Shown here in pieces: positions 8,469-17,757 of a DNA stretch of 64,000 bases. Location: contig JAKCFJ010000002.1 in assembly GCA_025041175.1 (NCBI GenBank), positions 434,001 through 498,000 on the forward strand, in the 5' to 3' direction. The notes below the pieces were generated by a model. The model searched no databases. It worked only from the letters and a program-made list of their open reading frames with translations, and had not been told where the DNA came from. The DNA is from Halobacteriales archaeon YIM A00010. GTDB lineage: Archaea; Halobacteriota; Halobacteria; Halobacteriales; Haloarculaceae. The stretch's first letter is position 1; each line of letters begins with the position of its first letter. Made by a program: the position numbers and the translations under genes.

Positions 8469-9062
8469 ATGAGCGATCGATCGATACCGGGATACACATT
8501 CGGCGACGAATCGGTTCCGGAACCACCCATCGGGATGGACGAACTCGACCGGCTCAAACAGTCGGTCATGTTCACCGAAGAAGACGAGGAGTACCTGCGT
8601 GAAGCCGGCACGGTGCTCGAGCCCCAGATTGACGAGATTCTCGACGTCTGGTACGGATTCGTCGGCAACCACGAATTTCTCCTCCACTATTTCACCGACG
8701 CGACGACCGGCGAGCCGGACGAGGAGTATCTCGATCGGGTTCGCAGCCGGTTCGGGCAGTGGATTCGAGACACCTGTGATCCCCCATACGACGAGGCATG
8801 GCTCGCCTACCAGTTCGAGATCGCGCGTCGTCACCACCGGTCGGGGAAAAACCAGACCGATGAAGTCGACTCGGTCCCGAACATCGATCTCAGGTACGTC
8901 CTCGCGTTCATCTACCCGATCACGGCGACGGTCCGGGACTTCCTCGCAAACGGCGATCACAGCGACGCGGAGGTCGATGCGATGTACCACGCGTGGTTCA
9001 AATCGGTCGTGCTCCAGGTCACGCTCTGGAGCCACCCCTACGTTTACGAAGACGATTGGTGA
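8469..9062 (+). CDS. protoglobin
   Basis: 197 residues from the ATG at 8469; an in-frame upstream extension is not conserved in character. The sequence matches the protoglobin fold: an N-terminal Y-T-F-G extension, V-W-Y-G-F with distal-side W61/Y62, and the F-helix region E-I-A-R-R-H-H-R with a proximal haem histidine at 122 or 123, then L-A-F-I-Y-P and a long C-terminal helix. It binds haem and gases (O2, CO, NO) in the cytoplasm. It stands alone without a signalling domain, so it resembles the single-domain methanogen and haloarchaeal type. Physiological role is unknown. Confidence 0.85.
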   Translation: MSDRSIPGYTFGDESVPEPPIGMDELDRLKQSVMFTEEDEEYLREAGTVLEPQIDEILDVWYGFVGNHEFLLHYFTDATTGEPDEEYLDRVRSRFGQWIRDTCDPPYDEAWLAYQFEIARRHHRSGKNQTDEVDSVPNIDLRYVLAFIYPITATVRDFLANGDHSDAEVDAMYHAWFKSVVLQVTLWSHPYVYEDDW

Positions 9063-9116
9063 AACGAACCGGCCGCGAGGACGGAGACGAGTCGCCGGTA
9101 GCGACAGCACGGAGCA

Positions 9117-10229
9117 TCACTCGACGCCACTGGCGTAGATTTCGACCGCGTTCCGGAGCGTCACCACCTCGATGTCCCGTTCCTCGATCCACTCGAGCGT
9201 CGTTCGGATTCGGTCTTCGGTGACCTTCTCTTTGTGGGTGTGCGCGCCGAACACGCCCAGCGCACCACGCTGGGCGATCTCGTCGAGATCGCGCTGGACT
9301 AATTTGGGCTCGGTGAATTCGATGAAGTAAGCCCGACGCGTCTGGTAGGGCGCGTACTTGCTGGGATCGTTGATCCGACGCCCGTGGTCCCCGTTCGCGA
9401 CGCCGACGTAATGATCGTCCACGAACGCCTGTGACCACGCATCGAAGTCGTCGTACGGCGCGAGGAAGGTCTCGACTTCGAACCCTTGGGCTTGGAGGTC
9501 CTGCTTCGACCCGGCGACGGCTTCTTTCATCACGTCCTTGGGATACCGAACGACGGTCTCGCCCGCGGCGAACGATGCCCCCAGCGGTTCCGCCAGTTCG
9601 ACGTACCGGCCGGTATCGTCCTCCCCCCGCCCGGTAGCAGTCACGCGGACCGTTCGGTCCCCATCGGTCACCTCCACGTCTTTCGGGGTCCAGAACCCGT
9701 GGCGGACCCCCGTCGGGTACACCCGTTCGTCGTTCCTGGTCGCGTCCTCGACCAGCTCGTACGTCCCAACAGTGGTGTGTTCGGCCGTGTGCGAGGCGAT
9801 CTCCCAGCCGGCGTCCGAGAGCTCCGCTAGGTGCTCGACACCCATCCAGTCCCGATTCATGAAGTTCTCGCGGCCGACCCACTCGCTGACGATCCCGGTC
9901 GTCGCTGGCGCGTCGAACGCTCGATGGGCCGGAAAGGCCTGCGTGTAGTCCGTTATCGGACCGTCGTCGTACACGAAAACCACGGCACCGTTCTCCGGCG
10001 GTTCGGGAGGCGCGCTGGTTCTCTTCTTGGCTTTCCTGGTGTCGCTCTCTTCGTTCCGATCGGCCCCACTCCGGTCAGTGCTATCGACGGTCCTATCCGA
10101 TGTACCGGTACTAGTCTCCCGGTCGATAGAATACCCCTCTCTAACCGAAGTAAAACAACCGGAGAAGAACATGATTCCGCCGACGCCCGTCGCCACGAGG
10201 AATTCTCGTCGAGTAGAGCTACGATCCAT
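9117..10229 (-). CDS. Tat-exported lipoprotein, polysaccharide deacetylase-like
   Basis: 370 residues. The N-terminus has a twin-arginine motif TRREF (R7, R8), a hydrophobic stretch and a lipobox F-S-G-C with C25, so it should be folded before export and lipid-anchored. A Ser/Thr/Asp-rich linker leads to a NodB-type fold: V-F-V-Y-D-D-G-P with the metal/catalytic Asp pair, then S-H-T-A-E-H with the metal histidines, and a late A-H-T-H-K. It should act on an extracellular polysaccharide or glycan outside the cell. No operon partner is seen. The 3' end is 54 nt from the convergent protoglobin stop. Confidence 0.8.
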   Translation of the reverse strand: MDRSSTRREFLVATGVGGIMFFSGCFTSVREGYSIDRETSTGTSDRTVDSTDRSGADRNEESDTRKAKKRTSAPPEPPENGAVVFVYDDGPITDYTQAFPAHRAFDAPATTGIVSEWVGRENFMNRDWMGVEHLAELSDAGWEIASHTAEHTTVGTYELVEDATRNDERVYPTGVRHGFWTPKDVEVTDGDRTVRVTATGRGEDDTGRYVELAEPLGASFAAGETVVRYPKDVMKEAVAGSKQDLQAQGFEVETFLAPYDDFDAWSQAFVDDHYVGVANGDHGRRINDPSKYAPYQTRRAYFIEFTEPKLVQRDLDEIAQRGALGVFGAHTHKEKVTEDRIRTTLEWIEERDIEVVTLRNAVEIYASGVE

Positions 10230-10700
10230 CGAATTATGATTGGGAAGCTTGTCCGAAAAATATTCCGAGTACTTTTATCTGTTTTTGATTTCTATAAATG
10301 ATATATTGGCGATTTATATATGCTTGTACGATGGATAGAAGAGAAATATCGGCGTGTAGAGGCGTAAATACCATCAAAGTACTCTCTCCACAATATATAA
10401 ATAATTATATATTTTTCAGAATAGATGGATGATATGGATATAATTATTGAACTGCGGGCGGCAACGACCGTTCACTCGGAACGGACGACACAGGTCGACG
10501 GTTGTTCAGCCTCGCCGAGCTCCTTGCGTCCGCATTCGTCGGCTGTGACAGCACCCGGATTCGCGGCGTAGGGAGGATGCTCGCTTCGGAACGTTCTTGA
10601 CATACTTGTGACGGTACGGCGATTCGTGCAACGGGAGATAGATCAGTTGTACCGACGGTATCGGAGACACCAGCGACGGACGCGGAATTCGACCCGGGAA
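10230..10700. other. 471-nt AT-rich intergenic region
   Basis: The segment 10235-10445 is much richer in A and T than its surroundings and holds only stop-rich frames. It contains the promoter of the minus-strand lipoprotein gene (TATA-like stretch near 10260-10275). The rest, 10446-10700, is GC-rich but has no coding signature I trust. Confidence 0.45.
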
Positions 10701-11921
10701 CTACCGCGCGCCGAACTGCTTGGCGATGGTGTTGAGCTGTATCTCGTCGGTGCCCTCGACGATGCGGAGGATCCGCGCAAGCTGGAGGTGCTCCATGAAG
10801 GGGTTGTCTTCGGACAGACCGTTGGCGCCGTGGACCTGCACGGTGTCGTCGGCGATCTCCCACAGCGTCTGCGTTGCGAACCACTTGAAGATCGAGGCGT
10901 CCTCGACGACCGACTCGTTTTGGTCCATCTTCCACGCAAGTTTTTGGCCGGCCGCGTCGGCCGCGTAGTTTTTCGCTCGGCCCCGCGCGATCGTGTGGGA
11001 GATACCCTGGAACTTCCCGATCGGTCGACCGAACGCCTCGCGGTCGTTCGCGTACTGTTTGGCATGATCGAGTAGGTTCACAGCGAGACCGACCGCCTCC
11101 GCGCCAAGTTCCATCCGCCCGAGCGAGAGAAAGTCCATCGCGTTGTAGAACGCGGTGTCGGCCTGACCGAGCACGCGCTCCTCATCGAGACGAACGTCGT
11201 CAAAGCGCACTTCGGCCTGCATCCCCTCAAGCCCGACCGCGTTGTTCAACGACCCGATCTCGTACTCGTCGGCCTCGACAAGAAAGCAGGTGATGCCGCC
11301 GTACCGACCCGCTTCCTCCTGTGGTGTCGTCCGCGCAAACACCTGCAGGAAGTCGGCGTACGGCGCGTTCGTGATCCACTGCTTCGTGCCGTTGAGCACC
11401 CATCTATCTCCGTCGCGCTCTGCGGTCGTCTGCATCGCTGGCGAATCAGATCCCGCGCCCGGCTCGGTCTGTGCGAAGCCCGCCGACAGCTCGGCCCGAA
11501 TGAGTGGCTTCAGATACGTCTCTACCTGCTCGTCCTCGGCCGCCAAGAGGAGCGGCTTCGGTCCCTCCGGCCCGGCGAGCACGAACTCCGAAAGCCCTGT
11601 TCCGTGTGATGCAACGTGTTTTTTTGCCCGGTACCACGTCACGTGTGAAACGCCTTCCCCACCGTGCTCTTCGGGCATGTTCATCGCGTAGAATCCGTTC
11701 TCCGCGCTCTTTTTTCGGACAGTCTGGATCGCTTCGACTACCTCCGGAACGAGACGGCCGTCAGTCTCGTGGCGGCGGCGTGGGTTCGACCACAGTTCCC
11801 CGAGGTCGTCTTCGAGCGGGTCGATCTCCTGTTCGATGAACTCGTCGATGCTTTTCTCGATGAGCCGCCACTCTTCGGATTCGGAGAAACTGACACCGGA
11901 GGGAGGATCCTGCGTCGGCAT
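10701..11921 (-). CDS. acyl-CoA dehydrogenase
   Basis: 406 residues, third acyl-CoA dehydrogenase of the window. It keeps F-A-Q-T-E-P-G-A-G-S-D, Q-W-I-T-N-A-P-Y, Q-V-H-G-A-N-G-L and the catalytic V-E-G-T-D-E-I-Q. It is closer to the 3817-5013 protein in its start (E-Q-E-x-x-P-L-E) and in its R-Y-G-G-I-T-C-F-L-V segment than to the 6307-7491 protein. A TATA-like GAGTTAAGG lies about 27 nt upstream. It is divergent from the CaiB-type transferase gene, so both may share a control region of 138 nt. Confidence 0.9.
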   Translation of the reverse strand: MPTQDPPSGVSFSESEEWRLIEKSIDEFIEQEIDPLEDDLGELWSNPRRRHETDGRLVPEVVEAIQTVRKKSAENGFYAMNMPEEHGGEGVSHVTWYRAKKHVASHGTGLSEFVLAGPEGPKPLLLAAEDEQVETYLKPLIRAELSAGFAQTEPGAGSDSPAMQTTAERDGDRWVLNGTKQWITNAPYADFLQVFARTTPQEEAGRYGGITCFLVEADEYEIGSLNNAVGLEGMQAEVRFDDVRLDEERVLGQADTAFYNAMDFLSLGRMELGAEAVGLAVNLLDHAKQYANDREAFGRPIGKFQGISHTIARGRAKNYAADAAGQKLAWKMDQNESVVEDASIFKWFATQTLWEIADDTVQVHGANGLSEDNPFMEHLQLARILRIVEGTDEIQLNTIAKQFGAR

Positions 11922-12059
11922 GGCCGAAACTGTGACCGAGAGACCTTAACTCATGATCAAACACTAGTTGAATTCCATCCCGTTTCGATCGGACCTTATC
12001 CCCGCGTCTAGTCAGGGTGTGCCAGTTGGCTTTAAGTTACTCTCTACTGCCCTTACAGT

Positions 12060-13217
12060 ATGCGACTCGACAGCATTCGTGTGCTCGATCTCACGCGGCT
12101 CCTTCCGGGACCGTACGCCACACAACTGCTCTGTGATGCGGGGGCGGACGTGATCAAAGTCGAGGACACCGGCGGGGGTGATCACGCGCGACACATGCCA
12201 CCGACGACCTCTCGTGGCGTGGGAGCGGTGTTCGATGCGGTCAACCGCGGGAAGAAGAGCGTCGCTCTCGATCTCAAGACGGACGACGGCCGCGAAGCGT
12301 TCTACCGCCTGCTCGATGGGGCCGACGTGGTGATGGAGAGCTTCCGTCCCGGTGTGGTCGAACGGCTCGGTGTCGAGTACGACGCTGTCCGCGAGCGGAA
12401 CCCATCGGTCGTCTACTGTTCGCTCTCGGGGTACGGACAGACCGGCCCGCTTGCTGACCGGGCTGGGCACGATCTCAATTACATTGGGCGGGCGGGTCTG
12501 CTGGATATGACCCGGTCGGAGGAGGAAACCACGCCGGCCGTGCCGGGCTACCAGGTCGCGGATATGGGTGGTGGACTGTTCGCCGCGTTCGCTGTCGTCG
12601 CTGCGCTCTGCTCGCGCGAACTCGGCGACGGTACCGGAGAGTACGTCGACGTGGGAATGACCGACGTAGTACTTTCCTTTTCCCAGTCGCTGGCCTCCCA
12701 GGCGCTCTCGGGTGAGGACCCCCGTCCCGGCGAAACGCCGCTCACCGGCGGGTTCCCGTGGTACGACGTGTACGAAACCGCCGATGGGAACTACGTCACG
12801 CTCGCAGCGCTCGAACCCCGGTTCTGGCGAGCGTTCTGCGAAGCGATCGGTCGCGGTGATCTCCGCAGTGAGCACATGACGAGCGATCCGGCCGCGCGCC
12901 AAGCCCTCCGCGAGGAATTGGAATCGATCTTCGCCGACCGGACGCGCGAGGAGTGGGTCGCGCTCGACCCCGTGGACGCGACCGTCGACGGCGTCTATAC
13001 GCCCGAAGAGGCGGTCGAATCGGCACAGTTCCACGAGCGCGGGCTGATACGGAACGGGGATGAGACGCCGCGAATCGGTTTCCCAGCAGTGTGTGAGCTG
13101 CCTCGGAGCGACGAGTCGATTCCCGGCCACGGGGAGCACACCGACGAACTGCTCCGGGAGGTGCAGTACGAAGAGACAGCGATCGAACGGCTGCGCGAGA
13201 CGGGTGCGATCAAATGA
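12060..13217 (+). CDS. CaiB/BaiF (family III) CoA transferase
   Basis: 385 residues, usual length. The family start R-V-L-D-L-T-R-L-L-P-G-P-Y is present, with D-A-G-A-D-V-I-K-V-E-D near 28-38, the conserved nucleophile region around L-S-G-Y-G-Q-T-G-P, D-L-N-Y-I-G-R-A-G near residue 139, and the C-terminal small-domain elements. Such enzymes move CoA between organic acids (alpha-methylacyl-CoA racemase is a relative and an alternative). TATA-like TTTAAGTTA at 12031-12039 is 25 nt before the ATG, so it is leaderless. With the divergent acyl-CoA dehydrogenase it forms a CoA-thioester module. Confidence 0.85.
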   Translation: MRLDSIRVLDLTRLLPGPYATQLLCDAGADVIKVEDTGGGDHARHMPPTTSRGVGAVFDAVNRGKKSVALDLKTDDGREAFYRLLDGADVVMESFRPGVVERLGVEYDAVRERNPSVVYCSLSGYGQTGPLADRAGHDLNYIGRAGLLDMTRSEEETTPAVPGYQVADMGGGLFAAFAVVAALCSRELGDGTGEYVDVGMTDVVLSFSQSLASQALSGEDPRPGETPLTGGFPWYDVYETADGNYVTLAALEPRFWRAFCEAIGRGDLRSEHMTSDPAARQALREELESIFADRTREEWVALDPVDATVDGVYTPEEAVESAQFHERGLIRNGDETPRIGFPAVCELPRSDESIPGHGEHTDELLREVQYEETAIERLRETGAIK

Positions 13218-13528
13218 CGTCGAAGACGGCCCCGAGCCGGTCCGACTGGAGATCTCGTACCCCACCCCCTCTTCCGTTCCCGTGCTGTCTCTACAGCCCT
13301 CACTATTAGCGCGGTTCTCACTGCCCGTACTGTTTGAACTGTCTTCACTGTCCCTACTGTTATCGATTCCGGCGCGCACGTATCGCTACCAGCGAGGGCC
13401 AACGGCTTGTCGACGTTACCGATGCTATTTTATCACCGACCGGAAGTATCCGGTGAGAAACGGAACGAAGCGATATGAAACGTACCTTCCGATGGATTAA
13501 TATTTCTGTGGAAGGATCCGTGAACTGC
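13218..13528. other. 311-nt spacer with promoter of the CHAT operon
   Basis: Besides the 9-bp array, it holds TTAATATTT at 13497-13505, a TATA box centred 28 nt before the ATG at 13529. This spacing decides the start of the next gene in favour of 13529 over the in-frame ATG at 13475, which precedes the TATA box. Confidence 0.5.
13318..13362. repeat. five 9-bp units with ACTG(T) core
   Basis: Units TCACTGCCC, GTACTGTTT, GAACTGTCT, TCACTGTCC and CTACTGTTA follow each other without gaps in the spacer after the CoA transferase gene. Period and core match the array at 7629-7682. The sequence is non-coding on both strands by codon bias. Confidence 0.6.
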
Positions 13529-14245
13529 ATGCGGGATGTGACACGTAGTCGGGATTCGTCGAGTCAGGAACTGTCTCAGGACCGAACATCGTTTGCCGCC
13601 GAGCTCATGCAGCGCAAACGCCAGGGCTGTTGTGTGCTCGTGACGGGTCGTGTGAGCGAACAGACCCGCGCCGCCCAGTCTCGTCAGCTGTTCGGCGCAC
13701 GCGATGCCTCCCGCCATCGCGTGCTCGCGCTCACTGACGCAACGCCGACGGGAGCGGGCCGGTATCTTCCCGATGACATCTCCCCCGCGCACTCGTCGGT
13801 GACGGTGCTCGATTACACGGAGACCGCCCGGGACGCAACAGGGACCGTCGAGACGCCACTCCAACAGCCGGACGTGGACGGCTCGAACGAAGTCGGGAGT
13901 AGACTCGAGACAATGCTGCGTGAACCGGTCGAGGCTGCCGTTCGGAACGGACCGAGCGGTCCCGGTGTGCTTCGCCTGGGTGTCGCCACGCTCGGCGCGT
14001 TGATCGCCATTGATGGCCTTTCGCCGACGCAGGCGTTCGTCAGGGCAGTGCGTGCCGACGTGGTCGATGTCCACGGCATCGTCCACTTCCACCTTCCTGG
14101 GACCCCCGATCCGGAGACGCTCGACGCGTTGTATCCCGAGACCGACATCCACATCGAGCTTCGGGAATCTCACCACGTTCCCGAACACCGCTGGCATCTG
14201 CTCGGTTCGGAGCTCTCCACCGATTGGCTCCCAGTTCGATCATGA
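13529..14245 (+). CDS. haloarchaeal hypothetical protein paired with a CHAT protein
   Basis: 238 residues from the ATG at 13529 (leaderless by TATA position). An early segment F-A-A-E-L-M-Q-R-K-R-Q-G-C-C-V-L-V-T-G-R-V looks like the start of a RecA-like alpha/beta fold without a P-loop, followed by R-R-V-L-A-L-T-D-like strands and a late alpha/beta part ending at H-R-W-H. It resembles haloarchaea-specific proteins of the DUF7504 type, but I cannot confirm that assignment. Its TGA overlaps the ATG of the CHAT gene (ATGA), implying translational coupling and a shared function. No enzyme activity can be assigned. Confidence 0.7.
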   Translation: MRDVTRSRDSSSQELSQDRTSFAAELMQRKRQGCCVLVTGRVSEQTRAAQSRQLFGARDASRHRVLALTDATPTGAGRYLPDDISPAHSSVTVLDYTETARDATGTVETPLQQPDVDGSNEVGSRLETMLREPVEAAVRNGPSGPGVLRLGVATLGALIAIDGLSPTQAFVRAVRADVVDVHGIVHFHLPGTPDPETLDALYPETDIHIELRESHHVPEHRWHLLGSELSTDWLPVRS

Positions 14246-16416
14246 GTCTGCCAACCTACCGTGATGACGTTCGCGTCGACGTGTCTCGGAAACACCCGCC
14301 GGTACTCGAACTGATCGATGATATTCAGGGCGTCTCTGCAACGCTTTCGGCAGGCCGTGCTCCCGATCCGACGCGCTGTTCGACCGACGCGTTTCCCTTC
14401 CCAGTTGGGGTGGCCTACGAGCTACCGCCCCTCATCCTCTGGACGGGCGATCTCCACCCGGTTGTGGTGCGTGATTCTAGTGGATCGATCTCCGCCGAAA
14501 TCAAAGGACGAGAACCCACGACCCTCACTTCTGACCGATACACCATCGACATCATGTCGATGGAGATGAAGGTGTATCTGGTCGTCGACGGCCCGGTGGA
14601 GATCCGTTCGGAATCGGATCGGGGGCGCGTCATCGACTGCTCGGCTGCCGAGACCGTGCGGGTCGGGATTCGCTCGTTCCACAAATCGCCGGCTGCAACG
14701 GTGACGACGACTGATCGACCCCGGGACGTAATGCGCGCGCTCTCGTGTCTCGGATCGGCGCTCAAGACCACTTCGTGCGAACGGTCGTTCCCGACGCTCC
14801 GTGGCCATCCACCGTTGTTCGAGCGGGGTGAACGCTTTCACGCACCGGCGGGTATCGAGCGGACCGAGGAGACGGCGAGCGTCCGCATCGAGGTGCCGCC
14901 GACGCTCGAATCCATCTACCCGGTCGCGCCGCTCGCGTACTACCTGAACGCTGTCATTCGGCCCGGTGACGACCCGCGGATCGTTGCGGACGGTGCCACC
15001 GTCCCCCTCGATCGGGGCGACGGACCGGAATCCGGCGCGGCACAGCTGCTCAAACGCGTGTTCACGCTGGATTGCATCACCCGAACGGAAGGCCTCTACC
15101 CGTTCACGCTCGGGGAGCGGACGGAACTGGAAGAGCGACTGGCCGACGCGGGCATCGAGATCGATTTCGCCGCGCTCTACGAGCAGACGTTAGCCGAGCG
15201 GATGGAGGGCTACGTCTCGATCCCGTTCGATCTCCTCGAAGATCTCGTGCCGCGCTGGCCGCTCACTGCCGACGTTCGTCCAGTAGCGAAACAGCTCCCG
15301 TTCGTGCCGTTCGTCGTCCAGAGCCTCGGAACGATGCGGTGTCTCCCGACGAGCTGTCAACGCCAGACTGGCTCGGTCTCGCCGGTAATTGCGGATTTCT
15401 GTCGACAGGCGACCGAGAGGATGGAGGGGGGTATCACACGCAGTGGGCGAGAGAGATCGATGGGAGAAGCCTGGTCCCGGTCGTCAGATGATAGCTCCGG
15501 GCTCCCATCGGACATCTACACCCCTCCCGAAACCGACAGCGTCACCCAGCTGTGGCTTGCTGAGGGCTACCCGCTCCAGGGCGCAAAGCCGACGATCGAC
15601 GCGCTCAAGCGGCGATTCGATGCACTTACTGCCGATGGGTATGAGGTAGCCGTCGTCAGCAACGACACCGAGATGCGTGCCGAATCGGACGTGACTGAGC
15701 TGTACGGACAGCGAGAACAGATCCCGTTCGATACCACGATGTACGAGGACCTCTCTCGCTCGGAGCTTCGGGACGTGTTCGCCGAGGCGTACGATCTCGT
15801 CCACTACGTGGGACACGTCGATTCACAGGGGATCCAGTGTGTCGATGGCTGGTTGGACGCCAACAACCTCGATACGGTCTCCCCCCGAACGTTCGTGTTA
15901 AACGGCTGTCGCTCTTACATCCAGGGACGGGCGTTGGTCGATGCCGGTGCGAACGGGGGACTGTGTACGCTCACCAACGTTCCTAACGAGTCTGCCACCC
16001 GTATCGGACGCACCGTTGCCCGGTTACTCGACGTCGGATTCTCTCTCGGGGGAGCACTCGAACTCGTCAACGAAAACTCCCTCGTCGGACAGCAGTACAT
16101 GATCGTTGGGGATCCTAGTATAACAGTCGTTGCGAGGCCACAGGACTCACCCTGGCTCACAGACATTACTCGGGCAACAGATGAAGACTCTCTCATTGTA
16201 GATATCCGGAGCTACGCATCGAGCCAATCACTGCTTGGATCGCTTTATCTATCCTCTATTGTGGATACTGACACGTATTATCTTGGCAGTAGTAATATAA
16301 TGAACTTCACCGTCTCAAAATCAACAACATCGAGATTTTTCCAAGAGAATCGATTCCCTGTTCGGATCGATGGATCACTGGTGTGGGGAGATTCGTGTCC
16401 TGATCGATTCGAATGA
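14242..16416 (+). CDS. CHAT-domain (caspase-like) protein
   Basis: 724 residues. The first ~420 residues are an alpha/beta region I do not recognise. From about 440 to 640 the sequence matches a CHAT peptidase fold: strand D-L-V-H-Y-V-G-H with candidate catalytic H525, then F-V-L-N-G-C-R-S-Y with candidate nucleophile C556, then G-A-N-G-G-L-C-T-L-T-N-V-P and the helical E-S-A-T-R-I-G-R-T-V-A-R-L-L segment. Both dyad residues are present, so it may be active. No TPR or other sensor repeats are seen. The last ~90 residues are less acidic and their DNA is more AT-rich. The stop codon touches a MITE, so the natural C-terminus may have been altered. Confidence 0.75.
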   Translation: MSLPTYRDDVRVDVSRKHPPVLELIDDIQGVSATLSAGRAPDPTRCSTDAFPFPVGVAYELPPLILWTGDLHPVVVRDSSGSISAEIKGREPTTLTSDRYTIDIMSMEMKVYLVVDGPVEIRSESDRGRVIDCSAAETVRVGIRSFHKSPAATVTTTDRPRDVMRALSCLGSALKTTSCERSFPTLRGHPPLFERGERFHAPAGIERTEETASVRIEVPPTLESIYPVAPLAYYLNAVIRPGDDPRIVADGATVPLDRGDGPESGAAQLLKRVFTLDCITRTEGLYPFTLGERTELEERLADAGIEIDFAALYEQTLAERMEGYVSIPFDLLEDLVPRWPLTADVRPVAKQLPFVPFVVQSLGTMRCLPTSCQRQTGSVSPVIADFCRQATERMEGGITRSGRERSMGEAWSRSSDDSSGLPSDIYTPPETDSVTQLWLAEGYPLQGAKPTIDALKRRFDALTADGYEVAVVSNDTEMRAESDVTELYGQREQIPFDTTMYEDLSRSELRDVFAEAYDLVHYVGHVDSQGIQCVDGWLDANNLDTVSPRTFVLNGCRSYIQGRALVDAGANGGLCTLTNVPNESATRIGRTVARLLDVGFSLGGALELVNENSLVGQQYMIVGDPSITVVARPQDSPWLTDITRATDEDSLIVDIRSYASSQSLLGSLYLSSIVDTDTYYLGSSNIMNFTVSKSTTSRFFQENRFPVRIDGSLVWGDSCPDRFE

Positions 16417-16528
16417 TATACACCCGGACACGAATAGGTCAACGTACATGTGAGTGCGTCCCTGACAGCGCGATTGTTTCCACTCTGTCAGGCAACATCT
16501 CGTTGAATGAATCGTGTCCGGGTGTATA
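16417..16528. mobile_element. 112-bp MITE with 17-bp perfect terminal inverted repeats
   Basis: The ends TATACACCCGGACACGA (16417-16433) and its exact reverse complement (16512-16528) bound a non-coding element. Inside, CCTGACAG (16461-16468) pairs with CTGTCAGG (16485-16492). No ORF is present, so movement would need a transposase in trans. It starts at the first base after the CHAT stop codon. No second copy is seen in this window. Confidence 0.7.
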
Positions 16529-16720
16529 GCCGCTGTAAATGGGGGAGTTTCGAATCGTTGTTTTATTTTGCTTCTTAATGCATGAGTCTCGGAGGAATAT
16601 CTCGAATTTGATCGTGTCTTACTGAGATATATCGGTTGTTATTCTGGAATTGTGATATTCTGAGATTTGAGCAACAGTCCTACCGCTCCCTGAGCGAGCG
16701 ACCACGAGGCGAATAGTAGG

Positions 16721-17513
16721 TTACCCAATCCCGGTGCGTTTCTTCAGCGACGTGAGCACATCGTGCATCGTCACCCACGGATCATCACCGTAGGTTTCAG
16801 TGAAGTAGACCTGGACAAGATGATCGATCAGCCGTCAGAGTGAATACAGCAAGCAGGCGAACGCGAAATAGAAAAATCGGAGTATGAAGTTCTTGGAGGT
16901 CGTTTTCGCCATGAAGCGCTTGACTTGCTTGTAGCCAACCTCGATCTCCTGGCGATCACTATACAAATTCACGTACCCTTCAACCGGGCCAGACACCGGT
17001 TCTGACGACATGAACACCACGTACCGTTCGTGTCCTTCCTCGATCTCCCCACCAAAATTTCGTTTCGGGAGGTACAGCAGGTGGGTCTCGTGCCATTCGT
17101 TCTCTCCAATCTGGAATCTCATCGAAACCAAGTGCGTCGACGAGATCTGGCCGTTCGTCGAGATACTTCACAAACGCCGTCTCGTACTCCCAGCCGTGCA
17201 GGTCTATCAGCATGAGCGCACGTATCATCGGGACGACCGGCTTCGACTGGGTGTGCCACGCTGGATGTGTATCATGTAGGGTAAAATCGAGATGGTGCAG
17301 CGGACACCAGCAGATGAACGCTTCTATGTCATCATGGACATCGTGTTTGAACCACGCGCTGGCGAGCCGGTGGATATCGTGTTCGAATGCACCGAGATCG
17401 GTAGCGGTGTACTCGGTGTCCGGGATTCGGTAGTACGGCCAGTGGTAGTCAAGATGCGCAGCGATTGTTCGAAAGACGGCCCGTTTCGACGCAGTCGTCC
17501 CAGCCATTGACAA
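16721..17513 (-). pseudogene. IS4-type transposase relic
   Basis: Three pieces of one minus-strand transposase can be read. The N-terminal part starts at 17513 and runs in frame to about 17110. It then continues in another frame through E-N-E-W-H-E-T-H-L-L-Y, and ends at 16721. The second part holds the IS4 signature Y-(2)-R-(3)-E-(6)-K as Y-S-D-R-Q-E-I-E-V-G-Y-K-Q-V-K. A TGA at 16835-16837 replaces the Trp expected in L-L-Y-S-L-W-R-L. The catalytic Asp residues are missing because the central region has been deleted, which also causes the frame change. It cannot encode an active enzyme. Terminal repeats of the original IS could not be identified. Confidence 0.75.
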
Positions 17514-17757
17514 TCTGAAATATAATATGACATTGTATTGGTATATTCATCCATACCGATAGAGAAGAGTGCACGCGTGGTGCTACGAGTACTGAGAGAT
17601 TGTCCTGCTAGTCGGTCTACAACAGTGAACCGACTCAGCACGTCCATATGTCAATGCCGTAGCGCATTTTCACGAGAACAGTGTCCATCCCAATGTAAAC
17701 TGTTCAGGAAGGCCTACGAACTCATCCCATCCTCAGAAGGTATGCATCATGAGTCAG

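Noticed and set aside
16545-16560. TTTCGAATCG resembling a tRNA T-loop
   Set aside because: No acceptor stem, D-arm or anticodon arm can be folded around it; no tRNA gene was found in the window.
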